Shown here piece after piece: positions 46,395 to 57,817 of a stretch of DNA of 64,000 nt (within the stretch, counting starts at the first letter, position 1; each line of letters starts with the position of its first letter). The translations under genes were made by a program, and so were the position numbers. This DNA comes from Oopsacas minuta (lineage: Eukaryota; Porifera; Hexactinellida; Lyssacinosida; Leucopsacidae): NCBI GenBank assembly GCA_024704765.1, contig JAKMXF010000317.1, positions 1-64,000 on the forward strand, in the 5' to 3' direction. The notes under the pieces are model-generated. The model was not told where the DNA came from and ran no database searches. It worked only from the letters and a program-made list of their open reading frames with translations.

Positions 46395-47326
46395 TACCCT
46401 GAAGATATATGTTGAAATGCTGTCATATATAGTAATCGACTACGTAGGTTTCAAAAATTGGACCAGATGTTTAGTTACACTTCTTGAAATGGGACTATAA
46501 CGTAATCTGTGGTATTTTTATTAAATTAATAATTATGGTTAAAAAAAAATGCATCTGTATATTTTGATAGAATTTTTTGTAGAAATTTGACAAAATTTCT
46601 CATGTCGAACTTTGATCGAATGATGAAAAAGGCAAATTTTGATCAAAGTTCGGTACATTATAGAAAGTTACACCCCAACTTTTTGCAAGATGGTAAAAAT
46701 CACGAGTGTGAAGTTGGCTGAATATTCGACTAGCAGTACTTCAACCTTTAATTTGACCAACTTCCCATAGTCAGAATGTAAATATTTTTAGGCCATTCGA
46801 AAGAAGAGATACGGACGTTTCTGAAAATATATTTATATTTTATAAAATATAATTTTTTCTAATAGAAATTGGGTATCCAACCAGCAGTGGTTCACATATG
46901 AATTTAGTATACTTAAACAAATTATTTTTTCCTGAAATCATGGGCATGTATTCCTGCTGTATGGACGTTTATGTGTTTAAAATATTATGGTAAAATAAGC
47001 AAAACCTTTTCAGACATTTACATTTGAAAACTGGCTTGTTAGAATCGAGTCTCTATTAGATTTGTACTAAGCACACAAATTTAATGAAACTTTCTAATCC
47101 ATTCTAACTATAGTAACGCATATAGATTACTGCAACATCAACTGTTTGATGTAATACGAAATGATTTGTGAATCTAAATATAGTTTTATTTATTGGTGAA
47201 TTGATATTCAGTTCAATAAATACGAAAACATTGATCCAAATTCACAGAATACATCAGATTATAAGATTATATGATCCTTGCATAGTCTTGATTTGTTGTG
47301 TTACGAGTTGACCTCTCTTGTTATAC

Positions 47327-48031
47327 CTATACTATAATCTTGTCTAAAATTTCTAAAACAGGTTCATAGTGATTACCTATATGTACAATATATATTGATC
47401 CATTAGCATTAGCGGGAGGCGAGTTCAATACCTCATCAAATGAAGAACATTTTCCGGAGAATACGTTCCAACTATTTCCAGTCTCTTTCATAAACACCCA
47501 TATGTCAGTCTTAAATAGATGCGCTGCTGTAAATAGTTCCAAATCTCCACCCCATACTCCATTGCCTTTGATGTTTGTTTTATATATATAATCTATTGTG
47601 TTCCTATAAGTATTTGGGTATTTGTTAGTAATAAATTTTCCACATTTTTCTTTTAGCGAACTTGACATACTGTCTACAATGCATTTACGTATTATATGAG
47701 AATTATCTGGCGAACCTGACACGGAATATGCTAAGGAAGAAAATAATCCGTTCCCATCTCCAGGAATATACTGAGTTCTGCTGGGTATATAATAATTCAA
47801 CGGCCTGTTCATTTGACTATTAATATTATTTATTCCTAGACTTACCCTGACATTAAGTAACGTGTTACAAATATCTAACTTTCTTGTGTGGGAGATGGGA
47901 TTATAACTTGGAAGATCATAATTTAAAGTGCACCATTCCATTAGATCCAAATCTGTTATAATTTCAACTTTATTAACTGAGAGGACAACATCTGGGCTCG
48001 TGTTTCTTACAGAATCTTTGTCAATATTCAT
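47327..48031 (-). CDS. OTU-protease-like protein of the Mutator-like element, catalytic Cys replaced
   Basis: This is an open frame of 234 codons. The OTU core is recognisable: YIPGDGNGLFSSLAYSVSGS (residues 88-107), where active OTU cysteine proteases have D-G-N-C-L-F; VWGGDLELFTAAHLF (159-173), equivalent to the W(G)GE.EL..A segment; and IYIVHIGNHYEPVL (213-226), equivalent to the final strand with the catalytic His (H221). Residue 95 is Gly (GGA) instead of Cys, so deubiquitinase activity is not expected from this copy. The ORF follows the transposase module with a 130-bp gap on the same strand. OTU domains accompany some animal transposons; the function there is not established. It may be a separate ORF or the C-terminal part of one polyprotein-like gene. 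Confidence 0.7.
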   Translation of the reverse strand: MNIDKDSVRNTSPDVVLSVNKVEIITDLDLMEWCTLNYDLPSYNPISHTRKLDICNTLLNVRVSLGINNINSQMNRPLNYYIPSRTQYIPGDGNGLFSSLAYSVSGSPDNSHIIRKCIVDSMSSSLKEKCGKFITNKYPNTYRNTIDYIYKTNIKGNGVWGGDLELFTAAHLFKTDIWVFMKETGNSWNVFSGKCSSFDEVLNSPPANANGSIYIVHIGNHYEPVLEILDKIIV

Positions 48032-48163
48032 TTTTTTGTGTGGAATTACAAAATCAGACTTTTTTCTCTTATTATTAACTTCCCCCCCCGTTTTATTTAC
48101 ATTTATTGCTTCAAAAACTTTATCTACCCTACTTAGATTAGGATTGATGTAACTCTGTTGGCA

Positions 48164-49395
48164 TTAACTTCTGCGACACCATTTTTCTTTGGAATTTTTT
48201 TCATTTTGTATTTCTAATTTCCTTTTCCTACTTTTAAATATGTTGGTAGCCAAAGGATGAAATCCAAAATTAAATGCATCAATTCTGCCATTCACATATT
48301 CATACATTGTACGTATAAAATCGCCAGCTCTTAGGTTTACCTTCATTTCTAAAATTGGATGTTTGACTATTCTGAACCAATTTTCTGCATTTGCATTACT
48401 AGCCTTACACAGGTTTTCATTGCTCCTAGACAGTATAATTCCAGTCCAAAGAGGTACAATTGGCATATAATATGTCAGCAGATATTCTAAAACTTCCAGA
48501 GAATAACACGGATTTGATCGATTGCCTTTGTGAATTACATGATCTGTGCAATTATTTTTTCTCAGGGTATCGAAATGTCTACCAGATGGTGATTTACAAC
48601 GATAAGTGGTAGGATTCTCTTCCGTATCAGTATCAAGTTCAAATTTTCCTTCGTTTTCTAACTGTAATTCTATTTTACCCTTCACAAATCGTTTAACTCT
48701 ACTAAACTTGAACTGACCATTTCGGTTGAATGCTCAACAGATAGAACATTACACAGTAATATGAAAACTCGATTTATTTCTCTCATCGTAATACTTCTCA
48801 AAATTGCAGCAAAGACTTGCAGGATTAGTTGTTTTAGAGTTTTATCGATTTTGAATGTTTTTGACAAGTTCTGAATCAACTTATGCATTACGTGAGCAGA
48901 ACATAAATGAATTACAGTGAAGACGTCCACATCAACCAATCTTTCGTCTGAATTTACATTTCTCCAACAACTCTCTAAATACCCTAAAATATTAATTTTA
49001 TTAAATGCGATACATGTGCTATGAATCAATGCCCAACTGAAATTTATTTCCACTCTTGTTATAAATATTTCTTTGTGTAGAATTAACTTTGAATTCAAGT
49101 ACCATTTGTTAAGGAAGTGGGTTATCTCAGCAGTTCCTTGGTCCGAACTTATCATTTCTGCTACAGGGATAGGTGTAATGTGGTAGTCGAGATGTTGTAG
49201 AGTTAAAGCATAATAATAAATGGATTTGGTGCAAAACTGAGGTTTACGTATAATGGAACCTGTAGCATCCAAATGCAAAACTATATCTTTTGTTAAATAT
49301 TTCAACACCTCTATCTGCCTCTTCATATATAGATGCATAATGAAGGGTTCCTTAACAAAATATTGAATGTAACCAGGTATTGGCTTTTCACTCAA
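48164..49395 (-). pseudogene. MULE-like transposase core (two frames)
   Basis: The frame 49395-48682 has DIVLHLDATGSIIRKP (first catalytic Asp, D43), YYYALTLQHL, PVAEMISSDQGTAEITHFLN, RVEINFSWALIHSTCIAFNK, LGYLESCWRNV and VIHLCSAHVMHKLIQ. This is the order of a MULE/NOF-type DDE core ending in a C..H zinc-binding block. The expected second Asp in the 'DFS.AL' segment is Asn (N118). The next frame, 48685-48164, overlaps by 4 bp and carries LLTYYMPIVPLWTGIILSRS, ANAENWFRIVKHPILEMKVN and RAGDFIRTMYEYVNG, the usual C-terminal part. Whether the 4-bp overlap reflects a frameshift or an intron relic is open. Confidence 0.6.
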
Positions 49396-49505
49396 TAAGT
49401 TACGATAATATTCTTGAGTGATAGAAATATCTGTAATTAGATCATTAGAAAATCTATTAGATGATATAGCTTCAGTTTTTATCTGTCTTAAGCATTCTTG
49501 AGACC

Positions 49506-50007
49506 TCAGGTTAGAAAATTACCTCTACAATATTCCATTGACCTACTTTGACAGTTGAACTGTTTATGAAAAATATTTGTGACAGATGTGTGCTGAAGAC
49601 TTTCTCCATAAATTTTTCGCAAACTACCAGATATATGACGTGTATGTACAGTCTCTCCATCAGAATGTTGCAATGGAGAGTGAACCACTTACTACATATT
49701 GCATTGTGATTGTATTCGTAGTTACAAGCTCGTCAACACAAAACTCAAATTTGTAACAATTATAAAACTTGCATTCAGTAGATGCTCGAAAGTAGGGCGC
49801 ATTTATTTTTCGGCTGGAAGACTTTTTAAACCAATAATTGTTAAATTTAAGAACACATGCTGGATATATTGTATATATTTTATTGCTAAACACATCTGTC
49901 CAATCTCTATTCAACATATCTCTACCTTGTAAATCGATAAAATGAATACTATCCCCTTCACCAATCTCAAGAAGAAATTCTCCATTGACGTTTGACTCTG
50001 GTGTCAT
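49506..50007 (-). pseudogene. Upstream module of the MULE-like transposase
   Basis: The frame 50007-49660 reads GEGDSIHFIDLQGRDMLNRD, VFSNKIYTIYPACVLKFNNY, INAPYFRASTECKFYNCYKF and EFCVDELV. The pattern A..C.L.F....(K).APYFR....C....C.F resembles the cysteine-containing DNA-binding region that precedes the DDE core in animal MULE-like proteins. A shift near 49670 leads into 49688-49506, with GETVHTRHISGSLRKIYGES, the H...R.I.G..R segment before the core. Confidence 0.5.
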
Positions 50008-50532
50008 AAGAAATACATCAGATTTATCAGATAACGGGGCTATTTGGTCATTAACTGTATTTGAGATAATATTGTTGCATTTGATAGGATCTTCATCTTC
50101 AAAATCCTCATCAACACGAAGATGAGGAGTATTTTTCAGAGCCAGGGGTTGGTGACAATCCGGGGAAATTTATATTCCGCATATCTTAGCATTAATGCAA
50201 TTAGTATAGAGAGCTTTAAATGCCTCAATACCAATACAGGAAAACTTGTCTCGCAATTTGACTACCCAATGAATAAATAAACTCATCTGATCTTTGGTCA
50301 GAAGCAAGTACTTATTCTCAAACAAAATAGTTGATTTACAATCAATTTTATGTAGAACTATCCACATTAGTAACATGGCTGTCTGCTCAATGACTTAATG
50401 TCCATACTGACTTTTTGGAAAATTATTTACGAATGAACTACACTGTACAAATTCAATGTTTTCAAATTCCCAAAAACATTCGTAAGAATTTGGACTCCGA
50501 TAACGGTGAAAGTTACAACCATCAATTCACAA

Positions 50533-51137
50533 CTAAGCCTGGTGATTGTTGTAATAATAATATTCGACTAAACTACTACTATCATTACATCCGAAAAGGT
50601 CGATACTGTATTGCTCATCTCTCAAATCATAGTAATGAGATGGGTCTGATGCAGCTGAAGACCAAATTACCATTAGCCTATCATCTAAGAAATCCTGTTC
50701 AATTGACTCCCAACATATTCCTTCATGATTATCATGAAAAGAAGACGTAGATTCCAGGCAATGGACAATATCTCGATAAATTGTGACAGTTTGAAGAGAT
50801 GGCAAATTCACTATTGAGAAAGAGTCGAGACTATAACTCACAATCAATGATTTGGTTGTACTTTGTGGAGGTGGTGGACATAGAGAAAGCGATTTACACG
50901 GTATGATATCTATAGATGGCTGAGGAGAGACTGATAGATCGATTATTCGCTCGAATAACACACGTATTTGTGTGAATTATTTTTCCATTTCAAATAAATA
51001 GATTTTCTTTGAGCCGGATTATTGTGGCCATGTAGTTTTTTACAAATAATGCCCCAAATAGAATCACTAACGCTAGGACTAACAGAAAGTGAACTCGCAA
51101 CCTCTTTGTATGAATTGAAAGTGGATTCGATATACAA
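50533..51137 (-). pseudogene. N-terminal module of the MULE-like protein
   Basis: The frame 51137-50943 reads SVSDSIWGIICKKLHGHNNP, then AQRKSIYLKWKNN, and appears to be the protein N-terminus. The frame 50961-50533 continues with an acidic, low-complexity stretch (CPPPPQSTTKSLIVSYSLDS). A further minus-strand frame, 50376-50170, lies between this and the next module. The family assignment rests on position and the H-G-H-N-N-P..R..Y..W pattern. Confidence 0.4.
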
Positions 51138-53114
51138 AAGTAACAGCTGAGGGTCTCGTGGAACTAAAAAAGGAACATAAACATACTATATGCGCCGTAC
51201 TCACCAGAAAACGTGCTAAGATAAATCTAACTTTTGTTATAGCAATTGATTATTACACATCAAGCACGTGTTCCGATGAGACGGAAATAATTTAAATAGG
51301 AAGAAAGAAAGTTACATTTTGAAATATTGATTCCATTTGAAGTAATGAAATTATTTGGTTCCATTGAAGGAGGGTCGAAACGAAAGTATGATTCTAAATG
51401 TGGAGAAAATAATACAATCTTTGATATAGGGAAGAATTTAGATACCTTTTTCCTCGAATAGTAGGTAGCCCTTCTTCGAATAATCGCCCCCCCTGAAGGA
51501 ACCTCGAAATATATAATAGTCCCGGAGTACTATTCGAGAAAAATTGTATATTGAAAATAGACAACAAACCTAAGTCAATAAGACTTGTCTTAGAGTTTGG
51601 AATTGTAGAATCGTGAAAGATTTTTTGATGAAAGTGATAAAAATAAAAGAGTTTGTTAATGAATGGATGAAATATAAGATAATATTGATACAAATACCAA
51701 AGGACTATTTCAAGAGGTTTATACTTCAGCAACAGTGTTTTGTATTTCAAATGGGGAAGTTATCATGTGAATATGTATATTATTAGAATGATTTCATGGT
51801 ACATCTAACATTAGTTGATTAAGTCATTGAAAGTTAGCAAATAACTCCGAATTATTCATTTCTACTAGACATTTAAACTTTGGTTATTATTTAATCTCTT
51901 TTGGAATATATGGAAAGTAAATACTAAGGCATTAATTGAAAGTATATTCTGATCTTTGAGTAATTCATAATGTGTCAACTGAGATCAAATAGTTGATATT
52001 GCAATAATCTATATGCGTTACTATAGTTAGAATGGATTAGAATGTTTCATTAAATTTGTGTGCTTAGTACAAATCTAATAGAGACTCGATTCTAACAAGC
52101 CAGTTTTCAAATGTAAATATCTTAAAAAGTTTTGCTTGTTTTATCATAATATTTTAAACACATAAACATCCATACAGCAGGAATACATGCCCATGATTTC
52201 AGGAAAAAATAATTTGTTTAAGTATACTAAATTCATATGTAAACTACTGCTGGTTAGATACCTCAATTTCTATTAGAAAAAATTATATTTTATAAAATAT
52301 AAATACATTTTCAGAAACGTCCGTATCTCTTCTTTCGAATGGCCTAAAAATATTTACATTCTGACTATGGGAAGTTGGTCAAATTAAAGGTTGAAGTACT
52401 GCTGGTCGAATATCCAGCCAAATTCACACTCGTGTAAACATCGCTATATGAGCCGTTATAGAGCATGTTGAGAGATGAAGATTGAGCTAGAGATTTCTAA
52501 AACCGGTCAAGAAACAAAAGAGTTACAGCAATTCTAGCTTATAAGCCAAAGTCTATGGGTAAAATTGCACCTTCATTGAAGCCAAATATATTACAATAAT
52601 AGAGTTGCAAATAGCATAGTAGTGTGCATATAATACTACAACATACAGAATTAGCATTCCAATGTCTAAGTAGTTTGTGTTATCTATTTATCATTCTCTT
52701 AAATCTCCAAATAAATAGACTATTTAGTAAACATACAATCTGCAATATTTTTATTCTATTTAATAATTATAACTATAGAATGGAAATATAAGTTTTCAAT
52801 TGAGTATATTTGGGAATGCTGCATTTTACCAACAAATCTATGCAAATTTCAAACTCATTTTGCCTGCCATTTTACCAACAAAAGGATCTCTAGTGTGTGA
52901 TATACAGCAAACAATGCCATTCTACTCGCTATCAACGGAGCAAATTTGGAACAATATCAAATAATAACTGTGTATAATATTCTCAAATAAACTACTTTTA
53001 AATGGTTTGAGCCCATGGCTGGTTCAACTTTTTGAACAACTAGAATTATTTTGATTTTCATGTAAATATCTAGCAACTATGAAAAACTAGTAATTAGCAT
53101 GCAAGAGATTGTAT

Positions 53115-53990
53115 CTAAGTAACAGTATATTGGTTTCTTATTTCTATTATTAAGTTGTGAAATGGATTGTCACCATATTTCTTTCTCCAGCAATATTCAG
53201 CGAGGTATGTATCCAGGAGCTCGGGGTTGGTGGTCATGGAATTTCTCATCTTTTTCTTGGCTTGGCCCCAAGTGCTTTCTATTGTTTGTGTGAATCTCTG
53301 TTCCAGGGACCACAAACTGGATACTGTGATTAACAGTCAAATGGGTGAACGTAGCTGGTGGAATAAGATTGTATGAAGCCCATTCATCGCTTAGAATAAT
53401 AGTACCCGGTGTGATATATTGTTCTATAATGGGAATCAATGTAGAAGCTGATCTATCTTCAACTGTGACCATGAATGCTTCTTTGGTCACTCTATCAATC
53501 CCACCAAACACCCATTTTCCTGATAGTTGCCTTCCTCGATGGTACTTTCTTTCCTAAATTTGCTTTCATTGATCTCAACGATGTGCCCATGTCCCCCGAT
53601 TGGTTCGGGATTAGAGAGGTACTTCCCCACACAGATATCCCCAATAAAATTTTCCAATCCGTGATGGTGTTTGGAGACCACTTGAGATTCAGGGTTAAGA
53701 AATGTGTACTTTGAAGTCCTTCTGCCCCAAAATACAAAAATTCCACCAACTGAGTAAGAGGAATATTGGATCTCTCAAAGAATGATCCTACTCGTAGGGA
53801 TACAAATTTCTTGCAACCCTTTTCAGGACATCTCCAACCTCTCCCTTCGTGCGCCTTAGAAAATACGCCTTTTGACATGTTTGCCCCGCATTTACATCTC
53901 ATACATCTTGCTAATAATCCGTGAACCCTGAACCAATCGATACAATTGTCACGATTGATGGTTATCCTTATGAATAATCACTTCAATCCA
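53115..53990 (-). pseudogene. Merlin (IS1016/ISXO2-like) transposase, three frames
   Basis: The minus strand from about 53990 gives NRDNCIDWFRVHGLLARCMR and the zinc ribbon CKCGANMSKGV and RGWRCPEKGCKKFVSLRVGS. Then comes the core GHGHIVEINESKFRKE, where Merlin has VEIDESK (Asn replaces the first Asp), then FGGIDRVTKEAFMVTVEDRS, IILSDEWASYN, THLTVNHSIQFVVPGTEIHT and TQTIESTWGQAKKKMRN. The frame changes near 53500-53560 and near 53250. The product was a DDE transposase of the Merlin superfamily; this copy is inactive. It lies between the long TIRs of the 46553-56306 composite. Confidence 0.8.
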
Positions 53991-54622
53991 ATCTCATCGA
54001 CGAACGGAAAAGATGTATGCATAATTACAGGTCTAAATACGGGAGTAGCCATGAAAATTCCGACAATCGTGAAAAATATAAGTTTGAAATGATATGCAGT
54101 TGTATTTCTGATATCGAAATAAAATGCTTAAATTTATAGAGATTGCTTAGATCTGTATACTTGGAGATGATCCACACTATTGATTTGCTTTTATCACTGA
54201 GATAGAAAATCAATTCTTACGTTTTTAATCATGAACCAGCATACTACATTAATATGCAAGAAAAGTATACACAATCCATTTTAAAATATTTAAAACTATA
54301 CAAATGCAAATAATTCGCATGACGAACAATATAATTCATTCTTTTTATGATGTTATGAGTTTGTTCCAACACGCATGGCAGATAACTATCTCTAACTTGT
54401 AAAGGAATACTTAGAATATGCTAAAAGCGGTTCGTTTTTATTTATTATAATTCACTGAAGGGTATATTCACTCATTCATGTAGGTTCTTTGTCTTTCCTA
54501 TTGATTATAATAATGAATTTAACCTTTTGTATTGCTCTACGTATATTTTGAAACATGACTAAGTCCGAAAATTATTCTTACTCTAATAGCAAACAGCCGT
54601 ATAACCAAGTGAAAGCCTCCTT

Positions 54623-54673
54623 GTCCTACAGTTCAGGGGATCAAGTAGCAAGCAGCCCCCTGAACTGTAAGAC
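54623..54673. repeat. TA-bounded short hairpin
   Basis: TACAGTTCAGGGG (54627-54639) and CCCCTGAACTGTA (54657-54669) form a perfect 13-bp stem around a 17-nt loop, with three further pairs beyond one mismatch. The TACAG/CTGTA ends look like a minimal mariner/Tc-type MITE. Confidence 0.65.
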
Positions 54674-55729
54674 GCAGAAGCTTTAACGGACTTTGTTATA
54701 AGCCTGCTTGTTACTGGAGTAGTGAATAATTTTCGTCCTAATTCCAGTTTTCCTATATGGGAATTTTGCTCGAATTTTTGGCCTTAATCAGTGAACCCAA
54801 TACTGTATGTTACTAATAAAATTTGAATTGATTCACAAAGAAACTTTTGAACTAGTTATCCCAAAAGTTGCTAGATAGAGTATCCCACAACCCCATGCAA
54901 AATAAAGTCATTAGTTCTTATAAGTTCTTAATCAATTCCAGACAAAACCAAAAATATGCATACCGTGAAATACAGTTTCAGGCAACACGGTTGCAATAGA
55001 AGTTTCATGCAAGTGTAAAAGGTGTCCTGTGTTATAGTATGATTTGATAAATTTCTAAAATTTCATTGAAAGCTTTGTTAAAGGCCCCTACGCATGCAAC
55101 AATATTTATGTGCAACATTTTGGCATGCAACGGGTAATACACAAGATGCAAAAATTTTGTGTATACCATCCCATAATACACGGTACAACATAGTTGCATT
55201 GTGGATAGTGGGCTTGACATTAATCAAACGAAAATGAATCGCAAGAGATTATTAGAAGATGTGATACAGGAGAAATAGAACTAACAACTATCTCCATGTA
55301 AAGTTCAAATAGCTACTAAATTATCTCTTGATATGTAGTTAATTACCTGAATATCATTATTTCAGATTGTATGCTTACTAAATATGTCTATTTACTTGGA
55401 GATTTAAGAGAATGATTAATAGATAACAGAAATTATTTAGACATTGCAATGCTAATTGGGTATGTTGTAGTATTATATGCACACTACTATGCTATTTGCG
55501 CCTCTATTATTATAATATATTTGGCTTCAATGAAGTTGCAATTTTACCCATAGACTTTGGATTATAAGCTAGAATTGCTGTAACTCTTTTGTTTCTTGAC
55601 CGGTTTTAGAAATCTCTAGCTCACTCTTCATCTCTCAAAATGCTCTATAACGGCACATGTAGCGATTTTACCATCTGGCAAAAAGTTGGGGAGTGTAACT
55701 TTCAATAAGTGCAGCCAAAGTTCTACTAA

Positions 55730-56210
55730 AATGTCTACAGTCGAAATTTGAGAGAAAAATTGCAGAATTTGATCGAAAATGGAGAAAAAACAAAAAAAAA
55801 ATCCAACGATACGCCATTATACAAAGATTAGCAATAATCAATCCAACAAAACTCCATCCAATTATAAAATTAGCATAAATTTCACACTCACTTTATATTT
55901 TATTAGTTAGAAAGAGTACCATTGGGAGGGGATTGGGGATTTATTTCGCTACCTTATGGCTCTGGGAGTATTTATTTGTGTTCGTTATTAGCTACTAAAG
56001 GACGGGAGTGTGGAATTTATGCTATTTTATGATTGAATGGAGTTTTTTGGATTGATTATTACTAATCTTTGTAAAATGGCGTATCGTTGGACTTTTTTGT
56101 TGTATTTCTCCATTTTCGATCAAAGTTCCCATTTTCGATCAAAGTTCTCATTTTCAATTAAAATTCTACAAATTTTGATTAAAGTCCGATTGGAGAATTT
56201 TAGTAGATCT
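55730..56210. mobile_element. Fold-back element inserted in the right Merlin TIR
   Basis: Arms of about 120-150 bp face each other. 55765-55858 contains GATCGAAAATGGAG, CCAACGATACGCCATTATAC and AATAATCAATCCA and is the inverse of 56036-56130. The outermost words CTACTAAAATGTCTAC and TTTTAGTAGATCTTTG also pair. The centre (about 55917-56030) recurs at 11780-11940. The word TTTTCGATCAAAGTTC repeats in the right arm. No ORF is present. Confidence 0.6.
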
Positions 56211-57334
56211 TTGTTCAAAATTTCCCTTTTTCACCATTTTGATTCAAGTTCGACATAAGAAAATTTGATCAAAGTTCTACAAAAATTTCGAACTAAATAT
56301 ACAGATCCGAAAGAATGAGTTCTCAATTTGTTAGTGTTATATATCAGCTATCCCTATTTATTGATGAAATTGAATAACAATACGTACACTGAATTTACTT
56401 CTCCATTGGATACTTCACAAAATGATACTATTGAATTAAAAATACAGAAATTCTGAAACGTTATAACGAAAATTAATATTTTTCAAAAATACATTCATCC
56501 GAATCGCTGTGCTCCATGTACTCAATGTCAAAAAATGTATAAGTGGGCGCCTTTGGGCGGGTCTAGAAATAATTGAGAATGAAATGTAGAAAGATATACT
56601 ATGCGAAATTGTCGGCAATTCAACTCGCAATATTTGCATTGTAAGATCGGGTACCTAAAAGGTAGGTCAAGGAGCTGAAATATGGATAAATAGACGGCCA
56701 AAATATTTAAGAATGAAATAACAAGCATTTACTTTGTTTTGCAAACGAGTTAAAATTAATCACATAATGCATACGAATACTGTTAAATGCCATTCAATTA
56801 CCGAAATCCTGGAATGCTGAAATATCGTAAAGGCATTGAGGAATACATATTGGTGGTTTTTAGGTTTCAAATTTCAAATTTTGGCCTAAGTTTGAGACTT
56901 TGGTTAGATATGTTATAAAATCATCATATAACTAATAATAGAATATTTCTAGGTTTGAAATAGTGTAGAATCGAATGTACATATTCATTTTGGACAATAA
57001 CGAGGTGCAATTTTCACTTATTACCGCATATTTCCACATTGTGTAATGTCTGTTAGTAGGCTTAGGTTAGCTATAAGTAGGAGCAGTTATACTATCAGAA
57101 TGTGTGTCTAATTAGTTTGTTATTTCTATATACTATTTACTCAGTATTGCTTTAGCATTATGCTATAGTCTTGAACAACCCCCAGGTGCGAACATTTGAA
57201 AGGTTGGAAAAATTGTAACAACTCTAAGGAATAGAAAGGTATTAGTATTACTGTTTTGTAACTTAGAATTATCCCGACCTGTTACTAAGGCACCATAGAT
57301 TCTAACCACTTTTGATCAGTTGAGAATATCCCAT

Positions 57335-57817
57335 TTAGGAACGGTACAGCAACAGCAATCTCTCCAAACTTAACTGTTTCATTTCAACATCCAATATTGC
57401 TAATTGAACTAACTTATTAAGGCAAGGCCCATCAACACTCTTTCTTAAAGCTGGATGACTTTCAATTATAAGAAATATATCATACGTTATACTGACAGAT
57501 TGGTAGACACATTCGGACGGTTTTTAAGCGAACCTCTATCCAGCATATCGATTAATGAAAAACCTGTGTAATTGAAAACTATATTGTCTTTGGAGAAGTT
57601 AAAATGATTGACAGTCTGAACATTCCATTGATTGTTATAAATAAGAGAATACGACATAACCTGCTATAAATAAGAGTCTATCTGTAACTTTAAAAGACAA
57701 ATTTTGCGATTCCTTCCATCTCATTTAGATAGTAATCAAAATCAGCATGGATATTGTTTTCGTCAGTATTGTCCTCTACAAACACTTTTAAATATTCTGT
57801 AAGAGGTATGGATTTGC
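57335..57817 (-). CDS. Unrecognised coding-like sequence, possibly two exons with one frameshift
   Basis: On the minus strand, after an acceptor-like CCCTGAATAG (57818-57827), an open piece reads GKSIPLTEYLKVFVEDNTDE, NNIHADFDYYLNEMEGIAKF. Then, after a second acceptor-like TTATTTATAG, come NNQWNVQTVNHFNFSKDNIV, GFSLIDMLDRGSLKNRPN and, in a shifted frame, TYDIFLIIESHPALRKSVDG and PCLNKLVQLAILDVEMKQLS to a stop at 57335. Composition and alternation of hydrophobic residues look protein-like, but I cannot name a family. It may be a degraded host gene. Confidence 0.3.

Larger units (their letters stand above)
46702..52433 (-). mobile_element. Mutator-like element with about 450-bp TIRs and 9-bp duplication, OTU-bearing
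   Basis: TIRs 46702 to about 47151 and about 51978-52433 are reverse complements; the tips are ACGAGTGTGAA and TTCACACTCGT. They are flanked by GTAAAAATC (46693-46701) and GTAAACATC (52434-52442), a 9-bp duplication with one difference. The uninterrupted site is seen in the right Merlin TIR as GTAAAATC. A 9-bp duplication and long TIRs are typical of the Mutator superfamily. The minus strand carries, from 51137 down, an N-terminal module, a cysteine-bearing module, a MULE-like transposase and an OTU-like ORF. Similar long-TIR animal Mutator-like elements exist; membership in a named clade cannot be settled here. Confidence 0.85.
46553..56306 (-). mobile_element. Merlin-type composite with about 460-bp TIRs, split by two later insertions
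   Basis: The left TIR is 46553-46701 continued at 52434-52746. The right TIR, in reverse complement, is 56306 to about 56215 continued at about 55725-55364. Both start with ATCTGTATATTT and share CATGTCGAACTTTGATCGAA-like, CCCCAACTTTTTGC.AGATGG, CCGTTATAGAGCAT and GGTCAAGAAACAAAAGAGTT blocks in the same order. The left TIR is cut by a Mutator-like element (46702-52433) and the right one by a fold-back element (55730-56210). A Merlin-type transposase relic lies inside (53115-53990). Without the insertions the unit would be about 3.5 to 4 kb. No target duplication was identified at the outer ends. Confidence 0.75.

Noticed and set aside
51394-51750. Minus-strand 118-codon frame in the Mutator-like element
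   Set aside because: It is very rich in Tyr, Phe and Leu, lacks a family pattern and lies upstream of the recognisable N-terminal module; probably non-coding AT-rich sequence.
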